Part shown: piece after piece, positions 39,601 to 49,600 of the stretch | Layout: each line of letters opens with the position of its first letter | Position numbering within the stretch: the stretch's first letter is position 1 | Assembly: GCF_030936135.1 (NCBI RefSeq) | Contig: NC_082637.1 | Span: 11,855,001-11,919,000, forward strand | Direction: 5' to 3' | DNA: 64,000 bases | Source of the DNA: Gavia stellata | Taxonomy: Eukaryota > Chordata > Aves > Gaviiformes > Gaviidae | Notes under the pieces: model-generated | Databases searched by the model: none | What the model was told of the DNA's origin: nothing | The model's input: only the letters and a program-made list of their open reading frames with translations | Translations under genes and position numbers: made by a program

Positions 39601-42600
39601 TTTCTGTGTTCCCTGCCCAATGCCTGAGAGCTTTGTACAGCTGGAGGTGTGCACACTTAGCTGAAGCCCTTCAGGCATGGGAAATGGAAAGGAAGATCTC
39701 CTGACAAACAAAAAGCAGGTTTTACTGGATATATCTGGTTTTTCAACCAGAAACGTTTCTAGAGCATGCAGATAAGCATGACCAAACTGCCTGATGCCTA
39801 GAAGCAACGTGACTAAGTGCTAAGTGCACAGTGAGACAGACACCCTGGGCATGCTGGATCCCCTGAGAGTGCTGCTGGCTCAGCCTGTGCCCAGTCCAGG
39901 GCCCCATGGACTGCAAGAAGTCCAGCCCAGTATTTTCTGGCAGGTTTGGGGACTAACAGCAGACATTTCCCAGGTCCGTGTGTGCAGTCAGCACTTCTCT
40001 CTGGAGCAGACAGGAGAGTAGACATGCCTTTGTAGTGAGCAGTGTAGCAAGAGAAAGCATCCTGGTTTTCTGGAGCAGAAGACCATCTGTTTCAAGCCAT
40101 CATTAAGAGATGGAAGTTTGAGCAATAGCTAGGGTTGTTAGGAAGATGAAGGCTAGGCACAGGGGTTGGAGATAAGGTGCAAGTCCTGTCTGTGGGGTAA
40201 GTTTGTTATCTCACTGGGGCCAAACAGCCACAAATCCTGTTCCCAACTCTGACCCTGGGAGTGAGACCTGACAACAAAGCTGGTGGGGGGTGGGGGGGGT
40301 CACTGCGGATGTTGCCAAATGAACGATGAATGCTGCAGGTAAAAATGCTAGTCCGTTCTCTGTTAGGATCCACAGTTCATCCCGGCTAGGTCCCTGGAAA
40401 GACTGTATTCAGCTCTCTCTGCAGGGGACTGATACTGGCCAGATCTACAGCTCCTTGTTCATCCCCAGGAGGTGGGGAAGAGAATTTTAACATGTGCCAA
40501 CCCTTTGATGCTCTTTATTCGCACCCTACTCTCATGGTATTTTGTGGCAGAGGTCATTCCGGTGGACCGCCTGACAGGCAGGTCCTGGCTTGCAAGCATG
40601 ACCAGAAGCAGGACCTGGGCCAGTTTGCCCAGAGCACCTGGTGCTCCCTGCACCGGTGCTGAGCCTCACACTGCAGCCACAGCTGTGACCAAAAACTAGC
40701 GTCCGGCTCCTTTCCTGGTAGCTTCAGCAGCTTCTTGGTGGCTTGGCAAAGGAGGGAAGGGCCTCTCCTCTAACTAATGTCTCTTGCCTTACAGATATCA
40801 TCGTGGCACACTACCAGCCGGTGGGCTTCTTGTGCCTGTCTCACAGCGTGTGCCAGCCTCTTTTTGAGGAGCTCCTGCTCCTGCTCCAGCCTCTCTCCCT
40901 GCTGCCCTTCAACCTAGACCTCCTTTTCGAGCACCACCTGATGCAGATGGGCAAAGAGCAGCAGCAGCAAAAGGAGCTGCTGCGTGTGAAGCAGGACCTG
41001 CTGCTTTCCGCACACTCCACTGTGCAGCTGATGCGGACGCGGGGCAGCAGTGAGGATCCCGACGGCTGCAGCACTGCCCCTGAAGCATGCAAAGTGGGTG
41101 CCAGAGATGGTGACATCTCACCAGGCCACAGCCCGGAGCAAGCTGCGAGTGAGAGGGTCAAGGGGGTGGGGGCCTCCTGCGGAGATGTTGACAGGGAGGA
41201 AGAGCGGAGGAAGGTGCGAGAGAGCACGTGGGAGGGGAAGAAGGACAAGCAGGCGGGCTGGTGGTACCAGCTCATGCAGAGCTCTCAGATTTACATCGAG
41301 GGCTCGGCTGAAGGCTCTAAGTTCATCCGCTATGAGAAGAAGAAGGCTTTGAACGCTGTGCCAAGGGCAGCGGAGACCCACAAGGCACCGCCCCCCCGCG
41401 AAGGAGTGGTGGAGGGTGCAGAGGCTTGCCCTGTTGCTGAGGGCACTTTGGAGGAGAGGCCCAAGGCTGCCAGCAAGCCAAGTCCTGAAGCTGTGGAAGA
41501 GCCCTTGGAAAAGCCCCAGCAGGTACTGATCAGTGAAGAGGTGAAGGAACGGAGCTGGCCCTTCTGGATGGGCAGCCCCCCAGACTCGGTGCTTACAGAG
41601 CTGAAGCGCAGCAAGGAGAAGGAGACGGGGACTCAGCAAAGAGTGGGAGCAGCGGCAGCAGCCCCCCAAGAGGAGAGCCGCACCAGTGCATCAGAGGGCA
41701 GCCAGCCCATCAAGTGGGGACACTTGTTTGGCTCCAGGAAGGTGCAAAAAGAGCCCAGGCAGCCTAACAGGTAGGGTCAGGAATGGCTTGGGACTGGAGA
41801 GGGCTGGTTAACCTGGGATTGCAGCAGTGCAGGTGGAAGTCAGGACCATAGCTGACTGCTGGGCTATACCATGGTGGTACACCAGAGGCAGTATGTGAAC
41901 AGAGAGGTCTGTCACCCCTGCCCAGCCCTGTCAGCCTGCCTGCCTGCCTTAAATCCACCCATACCACTGTTCCCCTTCTCAGCTCCTACCCTTGCTCAGT
42001 CCACCTCATCGGCTTTCCTCTTCTGCCTGAGCTCTACCACTGCCTCAGTTCCTAAGCCCCCTGTCTGGGGGAAAGGCCCCTGCTGCACCACCCTCATCAT
42101 CACCTCATCCCTCCCAAAAACACACATTAAGTGAGAACAGAACATGGAGCCATCCCTGTTGCTCACAACAGGTGAGAAGGAGGCATGAAGTTGCCCCATG
42201 TAGCGGGGACCTCCCCACATTGCCTCTCCATCTCTACCCTTCTTGCTTCTATGTCCACTGGAAATGTCTTTCCCAGCCTAGGCTGTGGTGTGTCTGAAGG
42301 ATGCTGAGCCCTCCCCGCCAGGAGACAGCCTGAGGACCACAGTGCATTTCGTGCATGGACCTCTAAGGCATGACCTTGCCATGAGAGTGGCTGCTCCTTG
42401 CCCCCAGGTATGCTTCCCTGCCACTACCTGCTTCTGTCTCCTTCTTGCAGGTTGCCCTCCGGCTGGCTGAGCTTGGACAAGTCTGTGTTCCAGCTGGTGG
42501 CCCAGACAGTCGGGGCAAGCATGTGGCGAGAAGCAACTTCTGAGCCAGAGCCACCTGAAGTGCCCACTGTGGTGCGGCCGACCCGGGGGCTGTCTCCCCA

Positions 42601-43106
42601 CCCTCCCTGGTGAGTGGCACTCCGTGGCTGTCCTGCAGGTGCTGGGACATGGTGGGCTGGGGTTGGCACGGCTCTGCCTGTTGCAATTCTCCTGACCCCC
42701 TTTGTACTCGTGGACCAGGAGATGGTTTGGGACAGTAATACTGCTTGTGGATCCATCTACCCCAACTCTGCAGTCTGCAGGCAAGGGGGGGCAGCTGGCA
42801 GCCTGACTGGGTGGGGAGGCAGCAGCTGTTTTCCTCACTTCTCTGTGCCCATGGTGGTCCCTGGGCTTCAGCAGGGTGAGTGTCGTGTGGCGAGCTAACC
42901 CTTCCTCCCCTCCCTCTGCCTGCAGTGAGGTGAAAGCTCTTTGCCATCACATTGCCACCGAGACAGGACAGCTGAGCTTCAAGAAGGGGGACATCCTGCA
43001 GGTCATCTCCAAGGTGGATGGTGACTGGCTGCAGTGCAGCCTCGGCTCCGAGAAGGGACTGGTGCCCATCATGTACGTCACCCACCCGGAGGACGAGGAC
43101 TATTGA
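25641..43106 (+). CDS. RUSC2: RUSC2 (iporin), RUN and SH3 domain-containing protein 2, spliced CDS
   Basis: Eleven coding exons: 25641-27606, 30870-31658, 32177-32377, 33652-33795, 34872-34948, 36966-37140, 38107-38212, 39245-39291, 40795-41770, 42451-42609 and 42926-43106. They sum to 4821 nt, an intact frame of 1606 residues; human RUSC2 is about 1516. All introns are GT-AG. The start [16 protein letters not shown] and many internal blocks match my recollection of human RUSC2. Residues 1-1030 are a long Ser/Pro-rich disordered region with two NPF motifs (37-39 and 99-101). The RUN domain lies at about 1034-1195 and the SH3 at about 1547-1606. In mammals RUSC2 binds Rab1 and GM130 and acts with AP-4 in kinesin-driven export of ATG9A vesicles; that role is known for the family, not shown here. 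The ATG at 25641 is the start because the conserved N-terminus begins there. Exon ends were placed by frame continuity plus splice consensus. Confidence 0.95.
27607..30869 (+). other. RUSC2 intron carrying an antisense LTR
   Basis: The intron between the first two coding exons. Apart from the LTR at 29.56-30.2 kb I see only GT/CA-rich low complexity at 29,190-29,245 and no coding exon. Confidence 0.7.
29562..30173 (-). mobile_element. Probable solo LTR, antisense to RUSC2
   Basis: Read on the minus strand, this 610-bp block starts TGTGGTCAGC and ends CTGACAGACA. It has an ATAAAAGA box (plus 29,921-29,928), a downstream segment with the GCGCTGCGCC-like sequence typical of R/U5, and an AATAAA (plus 29,659-29,664) about 100 nt before its end. 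This order matches a retroviral LTR and differs from the surrounding intron in being AT-rich. The edges are approximate and could reach 30,220. The family was not identified. Confidence 0.5.
30870..31658 (+). CDS. RUSC2: RUSC2 coding exon 2
   Basis: The acceptor is CCCCAAAG at 30862-30869 and the donor ATG|GTAGGT at 31659. It encodes residues 656-918, still Ser/Pro-rich, with the recognisable blocks [27 protein letters not shown] and [12 protein letters not shown]. Entry and exit are both phase 1. A read-through frame continues to 31687, which would give a short alternative end if the intron were retained. Confidence 0.92.
32177..32377 (+). CDS. RUSC2: RUSC2 coding exon 3
   Basis: The acceptor is CATCCTAG, ending at 32176. 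It encodes [20 protein letters not shown] and then [22 protein letters not shown], both highly conserved in RUSC2. The donor ACG|GTGCGC at 32378 is weak. It is supported by frame continuity into LNGQS at the next exon. Confidence 0.9.
32416..32480 (+). repeat. Short tandem repeat, about 22 bp x 2.8
   Basis: Three imperfect copies of CCTTGGGGCTCAGGTTCAGT, starting 39 bp after the RUSC2 coding exon 3 donor. Confidence 0.8.
33652..33795 (+). CDS. RUSC2: RUSC2 coding exon 4
   Basis: Follows GGCCCTGCAG. It encodes [18 protein letters not shown] and the conserved [13 protein letters not shown] and [11 protein letters not shown], just before the RUN domain. The donor is AAGG|GTGAGT at 33796, phase 1. 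Confidence 0.92.
34872..34948 (+). CDS. RUSC2: RUSC2 coding exon 5 (RUN domain start)
   Basis: Follows TTCCTTCTAG. It encodes [18 protein letters not shown] and TSRDPGVK, the first helix of the RUN domain. The donor is AAG|GTACGT, phase 0. Confidence 0.94.
35370..35425 (+). repeat. Possible ancient SINE/LINE tail
   Basis: The phrase CTGGACTTTTGGTCTGATGC followed by AGCTCTTTTT is similar to a motif I recall from old tetrapod interspersed repeats. The match is short and from memory. Confidence 0.25.
36966..37140 (+). CDS. RUSC2: RUSC2 coding exon 6 (RUN domain)
   Basis: Follows CTCCCTTAG. It encodes [39 protein letters not shown] and [19 protein letters not shown], the conserved RUN core. The donor is CTAG|GTATGG, phase 1. 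Confidence 0.95.
38046..38091 (+). repeat. 23-bp tandem duplication over a branch-point region
   Basis: The unit GCTTTGCTGACCACAACTAA plus TCT is present twice with almost no change, ending 15 bp before the acceptor of RUSC2 coding exon 7. Each copy contains CTGAC and CTAAT, both plausible branch-point sequences. Confidence 0.9.
38107..38212 (+). CDS. RUSC2: RUSC2 coding exon 7 (RUN domain)
   Basis: Follows TCTCTCCATAG. It encodes [20 protein letters not shown] and [15 protein letters not shown]. The donor is TCAA|GTAAGC, phase 2. A 23-bp duplication lies immediately upstream of the acceptor (see findings). Confidence 0.94.
39245..39291 (+). CDS. RUSC2: RUSC2 coding exon 8 (47-nt exon, RUN domain)
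   Basis: A very short exon, too short to appear in a simple ORF scan. It follows TTTCCTTCAG, encodes [16 protein letters not shown] and ends GAAG|GTAAGA. Phase 2 entry and phase 1 exit join exons 7 and 9 in frame. Confidence 0.94.
40795..41770 (+). CDS. RUSC2: RUSC2 coding exon 9 (RUN domain end and linker)
   Basis: Begins [13 protein letters not shown]. The end of the RUN domain is [20 protein letters not shown] followed by [20 protein letters not shown] charged, low-complexity linker follows, with conserved islands [46 protein letters not shown] and [11 protein letters not shown]. The donor is ACAG|GTAGGG, phase 2. Confidence 0.94.
42451..42609 (+). CDS. RUSC2: RUSC2 coding exon 10
   Basis: Follows CCTTCTTGCAG. 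It encodes [20 protein letters not shown], a block conserved in RUSC2, then a Pro-rich stretch ending [10 protein letters not shown]. The donor is CTG|GTGAGT at 42610, phase 2. Confidence 0.92.
42926..43106 (+). CDS. RUSC2: RUSC2 last coding exon (SH3 domain and stop)
   Basis: Follows CTCTGCCTGCAG. It encodes [10 protein letters not shown], then the SH3 core [20 protein letters not shown] and [18 protein letters not shown], and ends HPEDEDY-stop. The SH3 signature (ALxxx, the acidic and KGD turn, GDW, GLVP, YV) is complete. This domain would bind proline-rich partners. Confidence 0.95.
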
Positions 43107-44555
43107 CATAGCTGGGAGGCTAAGCACAGTACCGGGGGCTGCTGAGGCTCCTCTGGGGAAGCTCACCCTGCCAGAGGAACAGACACAGCTTCTTGCTAGT
43201 TTCTTACCTTTCTTGCCATTACAGAATACAGTAACCGTAGCTGGTTCCTTCTCGCTCCTCCTCATGCAGCTGCCAAAGGCCGACTCAGCCCCCAGGGTCT
43301 TCTGCAAGCTGCACCTCGTATTGCCAGGCATCGCCGTGCATGCAGCCACACCGGGGACTGCCTGAGCCCCCTCCACCCCACACCATCTCCAGCACCCGTA
43401 GGCTGTGGACTCGTACATAGCAGGAACCCAAGCAGTCCCTGCCAGGGCAGCACTGCCCCGCTGTCCGGCTCAGTTTCACGCTGGAGGGTGCAGGATGCTG
43501 GCCGTCCCCTCCCTGGGGGGTGGCAGTGCAGTCTGCAGCCTTCAGCATCCCTGGCGTCATCAGCCACAGGGGGGGAGCACCATGCGTTGGCAAGGTCTCT
43601 GCAAGGCTGGGCTGATGGGTTGCATTTCGGCTTGATGGGGGGCTGCAAGGTAGGTTCCCCCATGCTGGAGCCAGCCTGTCGTAATGTGTTATGGTGGTGC
43701 CTGGTGGGTTGTACCGGGCCAAGTGGCCTGGAACTGCCACGCTGCAGGGCTGGGGCTGTGCCTGGCCACGGCCAGGGGAGGGGGAGCAGGGTACATGTGT
43801 GCCTGCAGAGCAAAGGGGTGCGTGGGCTCGTGAGGAAGGCGCGTGGATGTTCAGTGTTACATGGGTTGGGGATGGGTAGTGCCAGTCTGTGTGGAGATGG
43901 GTGCTTTGGGGGGTGGCCCCATGCCCTCCACACTGAGCAGGGAGCCAGTGCCTGGGAAGCCCTGGGATGCTCAGTGGAGGGGGGTTGGAGGGGAGGGGGT
44001 GAGGGCAGGGTCCCTGACTGAGCTAGGGATTCTTTTTGGAGTTGGGGGCAGTGCTCCCTGCAGGTAGATCGGGGCTTGCTCCCAGAGGGAGCTGGGGAGG
44101 GAGGGGTGGTGCTCCCCTTGGCATAGGGTTTCTGGTTTTGCGGAGCAGTGCCATGGGGTTGGGGGGACGAGTGTTGTGCACGAGCACAAGGGGCTGCTGG
44201 GGGTCCTGGGGTCCTCAGTAGGGGCAATGCCAGTCAACCCCTTCCTTGCCATGTTCATGCCACCTGCTGGGGTGGGAATCTTCACCTGCCCGTCAGGTGG
44301 GGAACAGTGTTAATGAAAGGCCATGCCAGTATTTGGTGCCTTGGCCGGGTTGACGCTGCTCACAGCGTCCTGCCTGGGCTGGCTTCCCCATGGCGAGGGG
44401 CTCTGGTCTTGCAAGGTTACCTCCTGCTTGTACATTGCTTAGCAGACGTTGCACCATATTTAATTTGTATTTCCCCATTAGAACGAGGTGTCTCGCCTTT
44501 ATTTATTTCTTTATTTATGATGCATATTAATAAAAAAGGTGCTGATTGAGCTCCG
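43107..44555 (+). other. RUSC2: RUSC2 3' UTR
   Basis: About 1.4 kb from the stop codon to just past the AATAAA. It is GC-rich and contains a strongly G-rich tract at 43,977-44,011 and an AU-rich TTTATTTATTT segment at 44,498-44,520 near the end. No coding frame is convincing here. The cleavage site is estimated at about 20 nt after the signal. Confidence 0.75.
44529..44534 (+). terminator. RUSC2: Polyadenylation signal AATAAA of RUSC2
   Basis: AATAAA is preceded by AU-rich sequence and followed by GT-rich sequence (GGTGCTG, CCTTGTG). It is the only canonical signal on this strand between the RUSC2 stop and the next feature that has such a context. Confidence 0.75.
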
Positions 44556-45599
44556 TGCTATGCAGCCTTGTGATTTCAACCCGACCCTGGGAAGGGTCTG
44601 AGGGTTACCTGTGCTGGGACATTGCACTGCAGGCTTCATCCTCTCTCCACCGCAGCCAACACCAGACCTTCAGAAGGAGATAGGTTGCCCCAGCTATCAG
44701 ACCTGTCAGTTCAGGCTTGGGGGAGCTACATCACATCATCAGATGATGGTATGTCTCAGGGAGGCAGTGTTGTTCGATGTTCCTTGTCTTTATTCCTTGT
44801 GTATGCTGGCGGGGGACCAAGGAGGTTTCAGACAAGACTTCACACCATTTCAGTCCAGCATCTGCTTCCCCAGGGTGCTCCAGGCGTTGTAGGGCCTGAG
44901 CAGCATGGGAAGGAGGTGGTGAAGGACAGGTTGCAGGTCTGGGACCCAGAGCCTGGGAAAACCTGGCCATAAGGCTCAGTGGCTGCAGGTCACTCCCAAG
45001 GAAGGGCTCCGGGGCTATTAAACTTAGACTTGCACGATCGTTGGACCTCCAGATCCAGCGGGAATGAGTCCCAAGAGCCCATCCCTTCCCTTTACACCTC
45101 GGTAGCACCCAGGAGAAGGGAAAAGCTCTGCTTGAGGCTCCAGCTTTTCCTGCAAGGACACCGTGCTGGAGCTTGTTGCATCCACGTGGACAAACAATCT
45201 GCAGTGGTGAAGTGAGTCAAAACAGATGAAAAAAATCCACAAATGGAGTAGTGTAAGCCCCTGTCCCAGCTTGGAGAGGCACGGAGCGGCCAGGGCCGGC
45301 ACACGGGCTGCTTTAATAAACTTCTCAGAGGGGCTAGTGGTCAGGGCTGTTTACAAAATGCACAGGGCCAGGCTGCTCTCCCCACGTGCACAGGCTGGCC
45401 GAAATGGGGAAGGGGACCATGTGCCGACACACAGCCCCATGGGATGCTGAGTCAGCCCCAGGGTGGGAGAGGGGATTTCCAGCTGCCTGTGCTGCCAGCA
45501 CCGATGTGGAGCAGCTCGCTGGGTGCTTGCTGCTGGGGCAGCCTCAGATGCAGGGGAGGCATAGTGAGGTGGTTAGGGTGTCAGAGGCTGGATTTGGGG
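44556..45599. other. Intergenic stretch between RUSC2 and the CIMIP2B remnant
   Basis: No convincing exon on either strand. A plus-strand AATAAA is at 45,315, without other gene signals. Confidence 0.5.
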
Positions 45600-45615
45600 T
45601 TCCTGCTGCAGGGTT

Positions 45616-47016
45616 CACAGCTGCTGAAGTCTTCGGGGTCATCTGAGTAAACTCAAGGAGGTCCCAACTGGTGACTATCAGATAGCCTGTCCCAATCAGG
45701 AACTGGCCATGGGGCATGAAGCCCTTGAAGCCTGTGAGGCTGGAGGGCATGCAGCAATGTGTATGGGGCAGTGGCTGCCAGTGCTGCTGCTGTGGCTGGC
45801 TGGCCATGCTGGTGGCCAGGTCCTGGAGGGTCAGCTGCAGGATCCTGATGGGGACATGGGGCCGTAAGCACCACTGAGGGCAGGCTGAGCAGGGAGAGGA
45901 GCTGCTGGGTGCTGCTGTGTCCTGGAGCTGGCCCTGGTCTGGGGAGGGCAGCTCAGCCAGCCCCGGATACAGGGAGCTCAGCATCCCTCGGTACCCGTTT
46001 GGCTGGGACATAGCAGCAGAAAGGTGGGTGCTGTGGGGTGTGGGTGGCAACGGAGAGAGGGGCAGGTGCTGGCCCACAGCCTTGTGAACACCTCGAGTAG
46101 ATGGGAACAAGTAAGACGGTCATGCTGTGTGCATGACACCTCCTGGACGCTTCCCTGAACCCAAATACAGCAACCCTTTGCTAGCAAACAGTGCAGGTCC
46201 CTGGCCTTGTTACTGCACCAACTAGTCCCTTCTCAGCCTCACGGTCGCAGGCTGCCTGCCAGGGCCAGCCCCACGTCCCCCTGCCCTCCGCGGGCACACG
46301 GCAGAGCAGTTGCCAGCCCCAGCACCAGTGCCCACCATGCACGTGCTAAGGAGCAGAGTGAGGCCGGGGGCAGCTCTGGACAAGCAGCGAGATGCACGCT
46401 CAGTCCTGTCTGTCTCATGTCACCTGTGTGGGGTCCTGGAAGAGCGTCCGTGTCCTTCACTCCTGCTCCTTGCAGGCAGCTCTCAGCCACCGCTCAGCGA
46501 AGTTGCTCCTGGTCTCAAAGAATCACAGAATCATTAAGGTTGGAAAAGACCTGTAAGACCATCAAGTCCAACCATCAACCCAACACCACCATGCCCACTA
46601 AACCATGTCCCCTCGCAGGTCTCAGAGTAGGTCTTAGTGAAGAAGTGCTGGGCTCTGGGGATGAACCCTTGGAGTAGAGCATCCGGCATGCAGGAGGCAA
46701 AGAGGAACCCAGCTTCATGGTACAGGGGTCTGCTTTGGAGTGGTGGGGGGGGTACTGTGGGACCCAGCGGTGGGGGAGGTAAAGGCATGGGGTGACAACG
46801 TGGCTGGGAGTGGATTAAGGGTGCAGTGGGAGTCCAGATGTGGATGACAACCTGAGGGACATGCACTAGCTGAGAGGTGGAGACCTGTTGGTGCCGAGTG
46901 CTAGGGGGTCCTGGAGGGTCGCCTTGGACCTTCTCTGCCCAGGTCATCAGGACCTGGCTCATCTTCAGGGCAAAGGCTGTGACCATGGCCCCTGGATGCC
47001 AGCCAGGGCTGAAGCA
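45616..47016 (-). pseudogene. CIMIP2B: CIMIP2B (FAM166B) remnant, interrupted by CR1
   Basis: The minus strand carries three blocks in the order of CIMIP2B. Block one (47,016-46,618) holds SPGWHPGAMVTAFALKMSQV and, after a Pro-rich linker, QGFIPRAQHFFTKTYSET; this matches the recalled human GFVPRAQFIFAK segment. The frame then runs into a CR1 tail and stops. Block two (46,510-46,454) resumes with RSNFAERWLRAACKEQE and reaches an in-frame TGA. Block three (about 45,840-45,640) holds GFKGFMPHGQFLIGTGYLIV and LLEFTQM, like the recalled GFTGYVPCARFLFGSSF. A partial block NGYRGMLSSLYPG lies near 45,985. CIMIP2 proteins line ciliary doublet microtubules, and this gene neighbours RUSC2 in mammals. 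The insertion, stop and loss of two PGY motifs suggest a dead gene. A rescued splice form cannot be excluded. Confidence 0.65.
46518..46617 (-). mobile_element. CR1 LINE 3' tail inserted in the CIMIP2B exon
   Basis: Plus-strand AATCACAGAATCATTAAGGT then TGGAAAAGACCTGTAAGACC is the reverse complement of a CR1 3' end, 100 bp long. The direct repeat GGTCTCA flanks it at 46,511-46,517 and 46,618-46,624. The coding frame on either side lines up once the insertion and one repeat (107 bp) are discounted. Confidence 0.9.
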
Positions 47017-47130
47017 ATGCTGTCAGCTCTCAGAGGCTGCTGTGGGAGACTGGGAAGGGAGGAGGCACCTGAGCACCAGCAAGCTGCCTTAGGGACAGGA
47101 TGGGAGAGCTGAGATGGGAATGCTTATTTG

Positions 47131-47252
47131 GGCAGGACAGGCAGGGAGAGGTGGGACAGGGATGTACGTGGAGTCAGGACGGGCAGGGAGAGGTGGGACA
47201 AGGATGCACCCTGGGCAGGACAGGCAGGGAGAGGTGGGACAGGGATGCACAT
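47131..47252 (+). repeat. Minisatellite, about 42 bp x 3
   Basis: CAGGAC followed by GGCAGGGAGAGGTGGGACA recurs at 47,133, 47,175 and 47,216, so the period is 42 then 41 bp. Confidence 0.9.
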
Positions 47253-49530
47253 CAGCAGGCAGCCCCAGGGTGAGCACAAGGCCCTGGGAGTCTGTAGCCA
47301 CAGCAAGAGAGCTGTCTTCAGAGGGGGAACCCTATGGCTGAGCCAGGATGTGATGAACAGTTTCTAAGGACAGACCTGCAAGCCATGCCAGCCAGCAAGA
47401 CTCACAGGAAAGCAGAGGATGTTTCTTCGAAGACTCAGTAGCAGCCAGTATCAGGTCTGGGAGAGGACTGTGACTGTCATGTCACCGCGACTGCATGACA
47501 TCTGACAGAGGACAAAGAAGGTACCGCAGTAGTGTGGCAGCTTTTCAAGGCACTAAAAGCTGACCAAGCGGGGAAGTGTCAGCGTGGTGGGAAATGGGCT
47601 CACGCTCTGCTGTGATTGACCCTTCTCTTGCAAGGGCTGCAGGCAGCACGGAGCTTGAGGGCAGCAGAGGGGCAGACGTCTGCACAAGGGAGCATGGGGC
47701 GCAAGCGGGCACATGTGTGTCCAAAGGAAAGGCCCACGTTTTGGGGGAGAGGAGGGAGTGCCTTTCCTTCCCATGCCCCTCCTGGCAGCCAGACCTAGTG
47801 CTCACCCTGCCACCGTCCAGCAGGCAGTGACACATCCCCAAATCCCGCAAGGGTCCATGCAGCAGCCATGCCATATAGACCAGGAGCTGCCAGTCTGGAG
47901 ATGGGCACACATGTGGCTCTGACACCTCTGTGACCACTGCCTGGGGGACATCAAGCCGTGTATGAGCTCATATTAACCCCTGAGAGCTTCGTGCATGCTC
48001 AAAGCAGCTGAACATCCAGCTTTTAGGCTAGACCAGATGCAGCACAGCCCGGGGACAGGCCACAGTGGCTATCCCAGCCTGGGGTCACAGAAGCTGCTTC
48101 CCAAGTCCCTGGTTGGCGTTGTCCAGCTCGCGGCAGCAGCCCAGGAGTGCTGAGGCAGGACCAGATGCTGGGGTGCAGCCCAGTTCTCTTTCAGCTGGAG
48201 GAAGGACAGTGCTCTGGTTGCGGCATCATCCTGGGACTCAGCACGGAAATCGGCATCTGCCATGCAGACTTCCTTCCTCGGCCCGTTTGCTGACTCCCTT
48301 TCTGCCTCAGTGACCCCATCTGTACAATGAAACCCACGAGGTTTCCTCTCAGTGAACTTCAGTGGCAACGTTGCTCGTGAGTGGCTTTCACAGCCTGGAG
48401 CCCCTGTTTCCCCCCGCCGCGATGCTCATGGGGAAAGAGCCAGTCTCTGCGCACCAGCAGCTGCGTGCAGTCCATGGGTGACAGCGCAGGGGAGATTTAG
48501 GTGAGGACTGGCAAGCTGGGTGCTGCTCCTGGAGAGCATCATGCAGGGGAGTAGCACCTGTGGGTGCAAGAACCGACTTCCAGCTGCGGGCAGGAGGCCA
48601 GGAGCCGGCAGGACCCCCTTCTGCAAAGTGTGGCCCCAGCGATGGGGTCCCCGATTTAGAAGAGGGATGCAGACCCCTTTGCACTACAGCTACACCTTTG
48701 AGAACAGGAATCCTGAACAAAAGGAAGAGGTAGGGTGTAGTAGTACTGCCGTTGGTCTTCAAGCATCCCAATGGCTGGTTTGCAATGCCAGGCAGAAGCA
48801 AGAAAGGCGTTGGTGTGTGGCTCCTCTATGTGCACCACAGGGCCGGGGGGGAAGATGGTGAACTGAGCTCTGTGCAGGACTGGACTGAGCACGTTCTCAG
48901 GAAAGGGCAGCCTGCTGGAGACAGCCACATGCTTCGTTTCCATGACCCTGCGTAAGCACCAAAGATTGGAAAGTCCAGTGGCATCTTGTTCAGCTTCAGA
49001 AAGGGGAAATGCATGAAATGAGGAAACTTGGATAAAATGAAACTAAAAGAAGCAGCATGGTCACACAGTGTCCAGCAACATTGCAAAGACTAAAGGCAGC
49101 CTTTCAGGGCTCCTGGTATCAAAAGGCAGAGAGGAAGCAGCAGGGCTAACTACCAGGGCCAGAGGTTATTTGAAACAGAGAGGACCCTTCAAAGAGCTGA
49201 AGGCCTGTCTTGATGACAAAAAATAGTATCAGGCAGGTAAGATGTAAGAGCTCTGTAAGACAAGCAAAAAAAGAGAGCAACGAAGAGCCTTTAGAAGCAG
49301 CCATCAGTCCTTTTTGCAAATCCTTCAAGAGTTCCAAATCTGCCACGAGGTCTGTAGGGTCGATAGGAGAGTGTGTCCTCGCAGCAGAGCAGTGGCATTC
49401 CCCCGGGGTGGCAAGTGTGCTGCGAAACGTGCCTCAGATGCCAGCGCTCTGTGAGGTTTGTGGCAAAATGGCACACGCGCATAGCAGCGTGCCTGGACCC
49501 TGGCATCACAGCAGGACGCGGCTCCCTGCC

Positions 49531-49600
49531 TACACCCTGCTGAAATACACCCTGCTGAAATACACCCTGCCGAAATACACCCTGCTGAAATACACCCTGA
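49531..49600 (+). repeat. 15-bp minisatellite x 4.7
   Basis: TACACCCTGCTGAAA is repeated from 49,531 with one C/T variant in the third copy. The period is a multiple of three, so it stays open in several frames. The surrounding ORFs look accidental. Confidence 0.95.

Larger units (their letters stand above)
37141..42925 (+). other. RUSC2 introns between coding exon 6 and the last exon
   Basis: Introns 37141-38106, 38213-39244, 39292-40794, 41771-42450 and 42610-42925. They contain an A-rich tract at 37,381-37,402, a 23-bp duplication at 38,046-38,091 and a G-run near 40,285-40,301. No other gene seen. Confidence 0.6.

Noticed and set aside
42363-44227. Long antisense ORFs (351 and 321 codons) over the RUSC2 end and 3' UTR
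   Set aside because: They are shadows of GC-rich coding and UTR sequence on the opposite strand, with Pro/His/Ala-rich translations typical of such shadows.
49531-49600. CRISPR-like array
   Set aside because: Repeats are contiguous without spacers and the genome is avian.
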